This document shows positions 1 to 9,179 of a stretch of 23,807 bases of DNA, one piece after another. Under the pieces are notes generated by a model that was not told where the DNA came from, made no database searches, and was given only the letters and a program-made list of their open reading frames with translations. Origin of the DNA: Purshia tridentata (Eukaryota; Streptophyta; Magnoliopsida; Rosales; Rosaceae); contig QANT01001050.1 of NCBI GenBank assembly GCA_003254885.1, positions 1-23,807 of the forward strand, read 5' to 3'. Both the position numbers and the translations under genes were made by a program. The stretch's first letter is position 1. The number at the start of each line of letters is the position of its first letter.

Positions 1-309
1 TAATAATATCAAGAACAATGAAAATAAAGAACGTAAGGTGGAACATGTTGGGATATTTTTTCAGAATTTGTAAAAACATTGAGGATATAGTGGGCAAAAA
101 AAAATTTAAATATGAGAGCCTACAACTTTCACTCACTACAATTTTGAAAAACAGGGTTCAAGTTGTAGTGGGTTTCTGTAGTGAGTGACCTCAAATTGTG
201 AGTCACTACAGTTTTTTAATTTTTACCAAACGCCAAAACTGGGTTGAGTAACCTAGAATTGTCACTCACTACAGCTTTTGGGTGTTTTACTGCAATCCCA
301 AACGGAGCC
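1..309. mobile_element. MITE, right part (cut by window edge)
   Basis: The right boundary is the motif CCCAAACGGAGCC followed by TTA (about 297-311). It reads GGCTCCGTTTGGG on the other strand, a terminus typical of plant PIF/Harbinger- or hAT-type MITEs. The interior repeats CACTCACTACA or its reverse complement TGTAGTGAGTG at about 131, 178, 200 and 261, giving a fold-back-like structure. No matching left terminus is seen, so it probably lies outside the window. No coding sequence. The superfamily is uncertain. Confidence 0.4.
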
Positions 310-831
310 TTAGTCTAATTGAGCAATTGATGAATTAGATAATTACTTAAATTAGATGAAATGAAAGGGAGATGTGAAATTGCAGAGGAAAAATGCTGGT
401 AATATAGATTGTTATGGTTATTAAAAACGTTCATAAATTGTTCAAGCACAACTTCAAAATGTTCATAAATTATTGATTTTCAAGATGAGAAGAGTGTAGA
501 AGTATTTTGAAAATCTGGATATATTGAAAGTTAAGAATTTCATGCCAACATCAGTGGAGGTTAGACTTCAAAGCAAGTGCAGCAGCATAGCCATTCAAAT
601 GGACAAAGACATGCACCAATCCATCACCAGACTCAAAATCATTCTAATGGACATATACTATCACCGATTCATAAGCAGCTAATAAGGCATTGTTGGAAAT
701 TTTCTCTATGTTCAACTATAATTACAATTTTTTATGGCTTGTGTTGTTTGATTTAGATTTGTTTACATATGTTTTTCTGCTTTTTATTCTTATTTTTTGT
801 GAGATATATTGTACATGAAATTTCTGTATAG
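310..831. other. Intergenic, no gene recognised
   Basis: AT-rich sequence without a supported gene. Around 575-690 a short open stretch encodes a His/Gln/Asn-rich peptide in which HSNGQ and HSNGH recur. It has no start, no clear splice sites and no recognisable family, so I do not call it a gene. Confidence 0.4.
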
Positions 832-1297
832 CAACACCAACAAACTATTGTTGTTATTATAGGAACAATATTATACATGATTGTCATTATTAGACAGTAA
901 CAGTAAGGTGATTGCTACTGTCAAACAGTAACAATAAAGTGATTGCTACTATCAGACAGTAACAATAAGGTGATTGTTACAGTACGATAGTAAAAATAAA
1001 GTGATTACTATTGTCCGATAGTAAAAATAAAGTGATTGTTATTGTCTGATAGTAATAATAACGATGCATGATTGTCCTCTAATAAAAAGTGACAATTTTT
1101 TTAATTTGGTTCATAATATGTTTGTTAATGTTCCGCAATAACAATACTCTAGATATTAAAAAAAAAAATGTAAAACTTGTATAAGTGCTTTATTTTTCAT
1201 TTTTTTGTAAAATAAGAAATTTTACTATTTAACAGTAACAATTCTCAAAAGTATTATAACACGCTATTGTAACGCTACTACAGTAAAACTATTAGTG
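832..1297. mobile_element. Possible small non-autonomous CACTA-like element
   Basis: The right boundary reads CTATTAGTG followed by TAG, and the left boundary is TAG followed by CAACACCAAC. That gives a possible 3-bp TAG duplication (829-831 and 1298-1300) around a 466-bp segment. The right end matches the CACTA terminus (CACTAATAG on the other strand); the left end matches poorly. Repeated CAGTAACAAT and ATTGCTACTG blocks fill the interior, like the subterminal repeats of CACTA elements. No coding capacity. This is an inference from weak termini. Confidence 0.28.
895..1075. repeat. 31-bp minisatellite, 5 copies plus a partial
   Basis: Five consecutive 31-bp units start at 895, 926, 957, 988 and 1019, with a partial sixth from 1050. 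Each unit begins YAGTAACAATAA or YAGTAAAAATAA and carries RTGATTGYTA in the middle, ending TGTCNGA. Units 1-3 and units 4-5 form two subfamilies. Each unit contains an imperfect inverted pair (CAGTAACAAT and ATTGCTACTG), so single units could fold. Confidence 0.85.
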
Positions 1298-1389
1298 TAG
1301 CATCGGGTTCTTTTAAAAGTAGGCCGCTACAGTAAATCATTATAGCCGAATAAACATCAAATTTTCTTAAATAGGCTTAAAAAAAATAA

Positions 1390-1512
1390 CACCCTTTAAT
1401 TAATAACAAATATATTTCAATTTAATAACAAATATTTCTCAATTTAAATAATAACAAATATAATTCAATTTAATTTATAACAAATATATTTCAATTAAAT
1501 TAATAAACACTT
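1390..1512. repeat. AT-rich tandem repeat (about 24-30 bp unit)
   Basis: Four degenerate copies of a unit built on TAATAACAAATATATTTC followed by AATTTAA. Spacing varies through small indels. Adjacent (1541-1561) is a TA dinucleotide run. No coding signal. Confidence 0.6.
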
Positions 1513-1524
1513 ACACAGTAACAT

Positions 1525-1886
1525 ACAAACCCTAAACCCTCTATATATATATATATATATTTATACACATTAGCAAAATTAATACCCTAAACCTTCTAAA
1601 GTTCTAAACATTTTAAACCCTATACTCTATATTCTAAACCCTAAACCTTAAACTATATACCCTATGCCTCAAACCCTATACCCTACACCTACCCTACCCA
1701 TAAACCCTAAATCGTTTAAAGTTCTAAACCCTAAACCATAATCCATAAACTATAAACCCTTCCATAACCCCCTAAACCATAAACCTCTATCCTCTAAACC
1801 CAAACCCTAAGCCCTTCCCTAGTTTCCCCTAATCATAAACCTTAAACTTTAAACCCTAAATTTTATTAAATACCCGAAACCCTAGT
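1525..1886. repeat. Degenerate telomere-like (CCCTAAA) tract
   Basis: Many copies of AAACCCTAAACCC and diverged variants (AAACCTTAAA, ATACCCTA, AACCATAAAC) occupy about 360 bp, all in the same orientation (C-rich strand on plus). CCCTAAA is the plant telomere unit. The heavy decay suggests an old interstitial telomeric repeat or a repeat of that type rather than a chromosome end. Copies are scattered, not perfectly head-to-tail. Confidence 0.65.
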
Positions 1887-2079
1887 ACCCTACCCTATAT
1901 AAAGTTAGTAGTAATTGTATAAAGTAATTAAGTTAACTTATAAAATAATTGCTACTTGCTAACTTGCTTTATCCATATAATCATAGATTCATATTACAGT
2001 TTATATTGTTTTAATTAGTTATTCATTTTTATTTAATACCCTAATGTTTGAACAAAAAAAGAAGAAGCTAATAAACTAA

Positions 2080-2436
2080 ACTAAACCCTCACAATCACGA
2101 TAAAACCAACCAGCCGCCTCCCTCTTGAAACATTTTCCTCCTCAATCTCTCTCTCTCTCTCGCTACTCTGAGTGCTCTCACAATCGAGTCTTCGTCTAGT
2201 CGGTGTCGTTCCTTATCTCGCTTCCCTCTCGTAATGTTGCGCCTCTCTCTAGCTCAGTCGCTCCCTCTCGGCTCTGGCTCTGGCTCTGGCTTAGGCTTAG
2301 TCACCTCCGTGACTCCATCTCACTCAATTGCTCGACTCGCTCCCTCTCACTCAGTCGCTCTCTAGCAACCTCGCTCAGTCGCTTAGCTACGACCTCTCGT
2401 TGCCTCTCTTACAGGCTACAGGCTGTTGGTACAAGG
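2080..2436 (+). promoter_or_regulatory. CT-rich leader-like region (candidate 5' UTR)
   Basis: Base composition changes sharply to C+T-rich with a (CT)n run (about 2146-2161) and GGCTCT repeats (about 2270-2290), as in plant 5' leaders. A TATATAAAG box lies upstream near 1895. The stretch contains an acceptor-like CTCTTACAG (ending 2411) and a donor-like ACAAG then GTAT at 2437. No convincing protein is encoded; open frames here are low-complexity Ser/Leu/Arg. It may be the leader of the hAT transposase gene whose coding part starts at 7013, now separated from it by the CACTA insertion. That link is an inference. Confidence 0.3.
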
Positions 2437-2650
2437 TATCACTACAACAAAAGAGGACTATAATAGCATTTAATTATAGCATTTTTTCAAAAGTGCTATT
2501 ATATTTAATATAATTATAGCATCTTTGTTTAAAAGCGCTATAGGTACGCTAATAGGTCATCTAGAGGCGCAGGCCGAGCTCTTTTATTTTGTTTTTATTT
2601 TTTTATTTCCAAAACTCTTACACACTTCAGTTTGCAACTCATTGAGAAAA

Positions 2651-2809
2651 TCCCCTTCCCACAAAGCGATCCTGCCGATGCTTCCTTACATCTTCTTGGG
2701 GAAGCTGGATCGGCTCCGGTGGATCATCGTCATTGTGTCGGAAGCAGTGAAGCCGAGCTTGAAAAAGAAGGGAATGCACATCCCGTCGAGGAAAACAAAG
2801 ATGGGTATG
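2651..2809 (+). pseudogene. Captured DUF506-like gene fragment
   Basis: The frame translating as HKAIL, LPYIFLGKLDRL and SEAVKPSLKKKGMHIP matches the conserved block I know from plant DUF506 (PDDEXK-like, unknown function) proteins. There a KAILQSLP-type segment is followed by FVGKxDRL, VSEAAKQSLKKKG and HxPPWR. Only about 50 residues are present against a family of roughly 250-400 residues. After HIP the expected Pro-Pro-Trp-Arg becomes Ser-Arg-Lys and the similarity fades near 2809. The fragment lies 210 bp inside the left CACTA terminus and has no start codon of its own family. I infer acquisition of a host exon piece by the element; the function is lost. Confidence 0.65.
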
Positions 2810-2860
2810 CTGATGATTTGTCTTCACTTTCTTACTTTCTCCTTCTCCTCCTCTCTACAG

Positions 2861-3246
2861 TCTGTAGGACACACGATTCAGTCATGGGTAAGCTTATTTA
2901 CTTCTTCTATTTTTCTTGCTTTTCCTCTTCCTCCTCCCTATATCTCTTCCATGGGTATTTAAGTTTGGGATTAGGGTTAGGGATTTTTAATCAATCAATT
3001 TCTCTATGTCTCTAATTGACAATGGGTTTAATTTTATATGTAGTTTGATATGTGGAGGAAGTCTCCGGCGACTTCAGTTATGTGAGTCTCTTTCATTTAA
3101 TGGACACTGGTTTGTCCACTTTCTTCTATATATCTATTTGCGTTCATATGTGGATCTCTTCCAATTTCCTCCTCATGCGTTTACTCTTTCTTTTTTATTT
3201 ATAATTTTTGCAGACTTTCACAAATTGTTCCCGTACTGCGATCCTA
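2861..3246 (+). pseudogene. Chain of three mini-exons, origin unknown
   Basis: Three short segments with good splice borders: 2861-2887 (acceptor CTCTCTACAG, donor GTAAGC), 3044-3081 (acceptor TATGTAG, donor GTGAGT) and 3214-3246 (acceptor TTTTTGCAG, donor GTGAGT). Joined, they stay open and read SVGHTIQSW, then FDMWRKSPATSV, then LSQIVPVLRS. The next acceptor (TAATTGCAG, near 3335) would create a stop. I do not recognise the protein. The segments lie inside the CACTA element after the DUF506-like piece, so they may be captured exons or part of a chimeric transcript. Confidence 0.35.
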
Positions 3247-3299
3247 GTGAGTTCTCTTTTGTATTTTTCATGTGTATGCTTTTTGATTGTTAAAGTATA

Positions 3300-5590
3300 G
3301 AGTCATTTTTGTTTGTTTTGAATTTCTAATTGCAGGGTTTTATATATAATGTGAATTTGACACACCATTGGCATGAATAAAATCCCAAATCTCTTTAGTT
3401 GTTTTTGTTGGCTGTAGAAAAAAATAATAATTTATGTTTGGTTCTTGAGAAATTCATGAACAACAGGATTAATATATTGCTGTAGGTTGCAGAAGTCATT
3501 TTGGCTATAATTTTCTTTTCATTTGAACTCATATGGAGTGGTGGGGTCATGGGTTCTGACAAACCTCTTATGTTATAAAAGAGAAGAAAAACCACTATAT
3601 TGAAATTGAGTGATTTTGCTATTGGGCAGACTTTGTAAAATTTTATTCAAATGTCCTTTGTTGTTTCTTTTTTTTTTTTGGGAAAAAAAAGGGTATGGAT
3701 CTCTTCAATTATATATTATGAATTTTTTGTCATTCTTTGTATTGTTAAAAAGCTTCCATGAAAATTTTGATGATTCCTAACTTTTTGTTTGGAAACATGC
3801 TGTGTTATATTTTGGTATTTGGCAGTTTTAGTTTTTACTTCATTATACTTATTGGGGCGAAATTGTATTGTATATAGTTAGCTTTGTGTTATATATCAAA
3901 GTTGGGGGAAGGAAGGTCATTATTTGTTTTTATGAACAAAATTAGGGGGGAAGGATGACCTTTTGCAACTTATACTACTGGAACCATGTACGTAGTCAAT
4001 ATTTCAACTCCAATTAATCACAAGCATTCTTACTTATTGGATGGTTTATTGCTTATTAGATCTTTTTCTTCAATTGGTGATGAAAATTGTTTGTTACCTT
4101 CTAAATGTCTAGACATATTTTAGAAGTTCAGAGGCAGTAACTTGTTAATATGCACTAAGAAGAATTAGAAAGGGAGCTCTGCATATTGGCTTTATTTGAG
4201 TGGAAGTTATGCATATTGATTGTGAGGTATGCAAATTCTATTTTTTTATTTTTTTAATAATTTTTGTGGTGTAGGGTTTCTAAATTTTAACTTTCTATTT
4301 GGATTATGAATTTTTAGACATGCTGTGGATTTTCTTTCAGATTTGAACTGTCTGCTGATTTGGTTATGATTGTTTTGGATTATGAGGTTGGCTTCTATTA
4401 CTTCAATTTTAGGTTTTTCTGCAATTGCTGTTGTTTTAGTTTTAGTTTTAGTTGTAGTTTTTTTTTTTTTTTAAGATTTTGTCTCTTTGTTAGGCTAATG
4501 CATCTTGTTTTTTGGTTCTAAACTAGTTATTTTTTCTGATATGGTGGTGCTACTTTGCTCAATGTAGTCAAATTTGTTTTTCAGTTTTTGCTGCTCTGCT
4601 ATTTTTTCTAAACTTGTTCTTTGGTTCTAAACTAGTCAAATTTAGTTCTCTTGAAGTGATCCGTAGAGAAGCCCTACAAATTTTATGGGTTGGGCAATTT
4701 TGATGACTACTAAAGAGTTGATGACTAGTACAAGTTCAGATATGCAATTAATCAACTTGTTTTGGATGGGTTCACTTTCACTTTACTTTCTAATTAACAA
4801 GTTATGCTCTGCTTTCATCCATATAATTGGTTTGTAAGTTATAATTAACACTACAAAGAGCTTTCTTATAAAATAAAACATAAAAGGAAAAAAAAAAAAA
4901 AACACTAGAGAGAGCAATTTCCTTTGATTGTCCATGGTTTTCCAACATGCATGAAGATGCCCAATTTGTTTTTTGCATCAAGAATCAAGTTCTTCTTGTC
5001 TTCTCACTACCATTTGAATGCTTGTTAAATATTTTGATGAACCCAAGTGCTTTTACTACTGTTTCCAGAAGTTCAGTTATAGTTAGTTGGTGTTTTTTTG
5101 CTTCATTAGTTGATTTATTTTTTTCGGCTTGTGGTTCCTATGTAAGTAGGCCTCCTTTACCCTGGCCTGGTCCCCTTGATATATGAGATGATTTGGTTAG
5201 AACATGTTTATTTGCATGGCAAAAATAAATATGGTACGACTGTTATTAGCTATGAAATAGGAGGCTTATTAGCCCATTATATAAACTGCTATGTCTTGTA
5301 TGGTTTAAATTTATGGAGTGTGAGGTAATTAGATTAAAATATATTTGTATTGGACAAATCCCTCTACTTTAGTTGTTCTCCATCTTGCTATTTCTCTTTG
5401 GGTTTTTTAATCTTTTTTCCCCAAATTTTGTAAGTACTTAATTGCATTCAATAATTTCTTTGACTTAATTCCTTCTGTAATGGTTGCTGAAAATTATCAT
5501 AGGTTGTATGTTACTGCATTTTTACATGTACAAATAACTCAGGACATTTCCTCAAATTTGATTTACAATGAAACAAACATAAGTGACTTG
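3300..5590. other. CACTA interior, no gene recognised
   Basis: T-rich, intron-like sequence with poly-T runs (about 3667-3680 and 4459-4472), TTTTAG repeats near 4437 and a poly-A run near 4888. An open frame at 4947-5186 is hydrophobic and Ser/Leu/Phe-rich, with no motif or family likeness, and is probably chance. Confidence 0.5.
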
Positions 5591-5593
5591 TAG

Positions 5594-5738
5594 CCGATGA
5601 ACTTTTTGTTGTTAATCACATAGAAACAAGTGAAGTAGGTGAGCCTTTGCTACAGTGGAAGAAGAAACTTAAGTCAGTTCAGAAAGCCCAGTGAAGTCTT
5701 TTGAGGATGCTAAGACTACTAATGCCAACCCAATCAAG
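5594..5738 (+). pseudogene. Exon-like segment, unrecognised, frameshifted
   Basis: Flanked by an acceptor-like CTTGTAG (ending 5593) and a strong donor AAG then GTAACTG (from 5739). One frame reads DELFVVNHIETSEVGEP then LLQWKKKLKSVQKAQ and stops. Shifting frame by one base lets it continue as KSFEDAKTTNANPIK to the donor. The charged composition and lower T content differ from the surrounding intron-like DNA. No family recognised. It precedes the Fe-SOD exon inside the CACTA element and may be another captured exon. Confidence 0.35.
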
Positions 5739-6136
5739 GTAACTGCAATCTATGTTCTGTAAATTTAAGATTTTTTTCGTTGCTAATTTTGTCATTCCAC
5801 TCTGTCATTACAACAATTTAAGTCTCTCCAAAATTATAGTCATGCATGGTTTCATGTGCAATCAATAACATAAATCCTTCATGGAATCATTTTAATTTAA
5901 ATTCACTAGTCATTCAAGTTTTTTCTAAGTTGTTTTGCTTATATTGTTTTCAGCTGGTATTGCTTGTGAATAAAATTATTTCTTAGCATACACTATAAGT
6001 TTAAGAATAAATATTGTTGATTGCTTGAACTTAGAAATGATTGGCCTTTCTTTTTTTACAGTTTGTAGGCACTTTTCTATTAGATGCTTTCTTCTAAGGA
6101 GCGTTAAGAGGTTACTAACATTTTTTCTGTTTGTAG

Positions 6137-6250
6137 GATGGTTTGGAGCTTTATACGAGTGAAAGGACATTGGAGATTCATTGGGGAGGCCATCATCGTA
6201 ACTACTTGGAAGGCTTGAACAAATTGCTAGAAAAGAGTGACATACTATGG
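6137..6250 (+). pseudogene. Captured Fe-superoxide dismutase exon fragment
   Basis: After a clean acceptor (TTTGTAG ending 6136), 38 codons read DGLELYTSERTL, then EIHWGGHHRNY, then LEGLNKLLEKSDILW. This is the N-terminal alpha-hairpin signature of plant chloroplast Fe-SOD (FSD2/FSD3 type: DALEPYMSxRTLEVHWGxHHRxYVxxLNKQL). The His of EIHW corresponds to the first metal-ligand His of the family. Differences from the consensus include Ala to Gly, Pro-Tyr-Met to Leu-Tyr-Thr, and loss of the Tyr-Gly that normally follows DIL. The rest of SOD (the other ligands His, Asp, His) is absent, so it cannot be active. It sits about 530 bp inside the right CACTA terminus, and I infer transposon capture of one SOD exon. 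Confidence 0.75.
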
Positions 6251-6539
6251 AGAAGTAGCAGTTGTGTTTGTTACTATAAGGTCTAATATATGCATTACTG
6301 TTATATAGGCTGAGAAAAAATGAGACATTATTGTACTTATGGATCTTTATCTAATACACTTAATTGATTATTTTGGTCATTTAATGAGATGTGTCTTACC
6401 ATTGCTGTTGACAACATTATATAATTTACTTTTGAAAGCAACTGAAAATGACATTGAAAAAATGTTATGGAAAAGCTATAAAAAGAACTGTAATAGTATT
6501 CTAAATGCTAGCAGGACATATGATAGCATTTGTGGATAG

Positions 6540-6781
6540 CTATATAATCATTTAATGATAGCGTTTTAGATAAATCGTAGCATTTTAAAAATGCTATGAA
6601 AAGTCAATACGATAACATTTTAGAAACGCTATGGAATAGAGTTTTTTTATAGCGTTTCAAAAACGCTATAAAAGAGCTTGTGTTTTTTATAGCGTTGGCT
6701 GTAATAGCGTTTTCAATAACGCTATTGTATACTTTTCATAGCGTTTTTTGAGTGCTATTTATGACAATTTTTGTACTAGTG
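6540..6781. repeat. CACTA right subterminal repeat array
   Basis: At least ten copies of a 7-10 bp motif (TAGCGTTTT, AACGCTAT, AATGCTAT) in both orientations within 240 bp, ending at the terminal CTAGTG. Inverted pairs such as TATAGCGTTTC and AAACGCTATA (about 6648-6670) are adjacent, so the region can fold into hairpins. In En/Spm elements such arrays bind the element-encoded DNA-binding protein; that role here is inferred from the family. Confidence 0.75.
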
Positions 6782-7012
6782 TATACTCAATTACTTAGAA
6801 TGCAGCCTCTATATAATGTAGTTAAACGTTGAATTGCTGTCTCTATGTTGTTTGCATATTAATGGTTAGAACTCATAATTTTAGAAGTGATTTGAGGATT
6901 TTTATTAGATGTTGAAATTGATATTAATGATTATAAGTGATTTTGAGATTTCTATTGAATGTTCACTTTCTTTGTAATATTGCATATTGTTGATTAGATA
7001 GATTCCACAGAA

Positions 7013-9176
7013 ATGTCGAACCATGATGGTGCTAAAAATGTGGGAAATCAAACATCCCCACAGCCCCCACAACCCACAACTTTGTATCAAATACTGATGG
7101 CAGTGAATCACGTAAAAGAAAATGTACGTCATAAGTATGAGAACCTTTCACCAAATGATTGCCAACATAATGAAAGCCTTTTGCAATAATTGTAATAGGA
7201 TACTAGGAGGGGATAATAAGAATGTGGCAAAATATTTGCATGATCACCTCAAATATTGTCCTATAAAGAAACAAAAAATCATGTCACAATCAATCTTAAA
7301 TCCTACAAGAACTAGTGATAAGAGCAGTTGACTTAGTACATATCACTTTGACCAAGATAATGCAAGGAAGGAACTCGGTGTGATGATTATTATCCATGAG
7401 TATTCGTTATCCATAGTTGATTATATTGGATTTACAAAGTACTCTCAAGCTTTACAATCATTATTTAGGATTCCTTCTGAAAATACTATTAAAAGTGACA
7501 TCATGAAGATTTTTGAGTTTAAAAGAAAGAAAACAATAAGTCTCTTGGATGCCAATACAAGTAGAATTTCCATTACTACAGATATGTGGACATTTAGCAA
7601 TCAAAAAAGGAGATTTATGACCATCACTACTCACTTTAGTGATGCATCTTGGACGTTGCAAAGTTGTCTTACAAGGTAAATTTATTTAATTTAATTTTAC
7701 TAATTTTGCTTTTTAATTCAATTCACTAATTTTGCTTTTAATTTGAATGATTTTTATGGTTGGTTTATGTATGTATCATGTCCACACACTACAAAAGTAC
7801 TTACGGATATTTTGGTAAATTGCTTGATGGAATGGAATCTCGATCGTAAGTTATCCACTTTTACCATAAATAATTGCGCAACTAATGATGTCATGCTTGA
7901 TATTATTTTGAAAAAGCTGTCATCTAGTTTATTTTTGTCGTATGAAGCGTTTTTTCACATGCGTTTTTATGTGCACATTCTAAACTTGGTAGTTCGAGAT
8001 AGTTTAGATGTTGTAAAAGAGAGTATTGAGGTTATGCGGTCTAATGTTGCGTTTTGGTTGAGACTCAAAAGAAAGAAGAAAAATTTATGAAGACAGCTCG
8101 ACAATTATGAATTTCAGGCACTAAAAAGTTGGAGCTTGATTGCAAAATTAGGCGGAACTCTACATATACCATGCTTCACACTGCATTGATATATAAAGAT
8201 GTTTTTCTACGTTTGAAAATGTGAGAGTTCTTGTACAAAAGAGTGTCTACTGAAGAAGATTGGTCAAAGATAAAAGTGCTAGCTTAAAAATTAAATCTTT
8301 TCAGTAATGTGTCTAAGTTATTTTCAGGGTCCAAATACCCTACTGCCAATCTTTATTTTCCAAATATTTGAAAGATTAGACTAGCAATTGAAATGTGAGT
8401 TGTGTCAGATGTGGATGAGATTAGGGAAATGACATAAAAAATGCTATCAAAGTTTGAGAAGTATTAGAATACTATACATTGTTTGATGACAATTGCAAAT
8501 CTTGGATCCAAGGTATAAGAAGATGTCCGTTGAGTTCTATTTTTGAAAAATCTAGGGAGACACATTTTTCCTTATGGTTGAAAGAGTTAAAAAGTTAATA
8601 TATGACTTGATTAGAGAGTATCAACCAATACCTAGTCAAAGTTATCAATCTTGTCAAACTTCTACTTTTATTGCTACCCTTTCACCAACTGTGATATCTG
8701 AAGATGATGATGAGTTTCTTCAATATATGGCTACTTCTAATACCACTCAAAGTGTGAGATCGAAATTTGACTATTATCTAGAAGAGTCTCATATACCACT
8801 GAATGCTGATTTTGATATATTGTGTTGGTGGAAGACAAATAAGATGAAATATCTCATACTGCATTTGGTTGCTAGAGATATTTTTGCTATTCGAGGAACT
8901 ATAGTAGCTGCAGAATCAGCATTTAGTACAAGTGGTAGAATTATGAGCCCTCATCGTAGTCGGCTTCAATCACAAACTATTGAAGCCTTAATGTGTGCTC
9001 TATATTGGCTATGGAAGGAGATAAAAGGTAATTTGAAAATTGTTTTAAATTGTTTTAAAGCTTTCTAATAACATATACATATGTTTATTTTATGATTAGA
9101 ATCAAATCCGAATGAGAAGAAAAGTCACGGAAATTGAAACCGGTGCATCAACTATAAATTCCAACATGGAGGAGGT
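7013..9176 (+). pseudogene. hAT-Ac superfamily transposase (RICESLEEPER-like), broken
   Basis: Reads in order like a plant hAT transposase. The ATG at 7013 follows an acceptor-like TTGATTAG and starts MSNHDGAKNVGNQ. A BED zinc finger lies at about 7182-7270 (FCNNCNRILGG, then HDHLKYC). The RNase-H-like core start ITTDMWTFSNQKRRF is at about 7560-7620. HILNLVVRDSLDVV is near 7975-8010, and the C-terminal dimerisation block is at 8755-9025 (FDYYLEES, FDILCWWK, AAESAFSTSGR, SPHRSRL, EALMCALYWLW). Damage: frameshifts and stops near 7110-7150, a TGA at 7329, an apparently lost acceptor for the intron beginning at 7677 (GTAAAT), and many stops at 8090-8570. The family's TVDN acidic position reads INN near 7867, so a catalytic Asp seems lost. 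A last small exon probably follows an intron at 9028-9100 and ends at GTAAGT near 9176. Not functional. Confidence 0.88.
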
Positions 9177-9179
9177 AAG

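Larger units (their letters stand above)
2440..6781. mobile_element. CACTA (En/Spm-type) element carrying host-gene fragments
   Basis: A 4342-bp element starting CACTACAACAAAA at 2440 and ending TTTTTGTACTAGTG at 6781. It is flanked by the 3-bp duplication TAT (2437-2439 and 6782-6784), the size CACTA transposases produce. Both ends carry subterminal repeats in both orientations: ATAGCATTT, GTGCTAT and GCGCTATA within 2455-2550, and many copies of TATAGCGTTT, AACGCTAT and AATGCTAT within 6540-6765. These are the typical binding-site arrays of the family. No long reading frame resembling a CACTA transposase is present, so the element looks non-autonomous. Its interior instead contains exon-like pieces related to plant proteins (DUF506 type, Fe-superoxide dismutase) and others I do not recognise. 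Confidence 0.85.

Noticed and set aside
575..690. His/Gln-rich open stretch with HSNG repeats
   Set aside because: No start, no splice sites and no family; too short to support as an exon.
2203..2463. Open frame of 86 residues, Ser/Leu/Arg-rich
   Set aside because: Low-complexity translation of a CT-rich leader-like stretch that runs into the CACTA terminus; no domain.
4947..5186. 79-residue open frame with hydrophobic stretches
   Set aside because: T-rich DNA gives hydrophobic codons by chance; no splice context, no motif, inside the CACTA interior.
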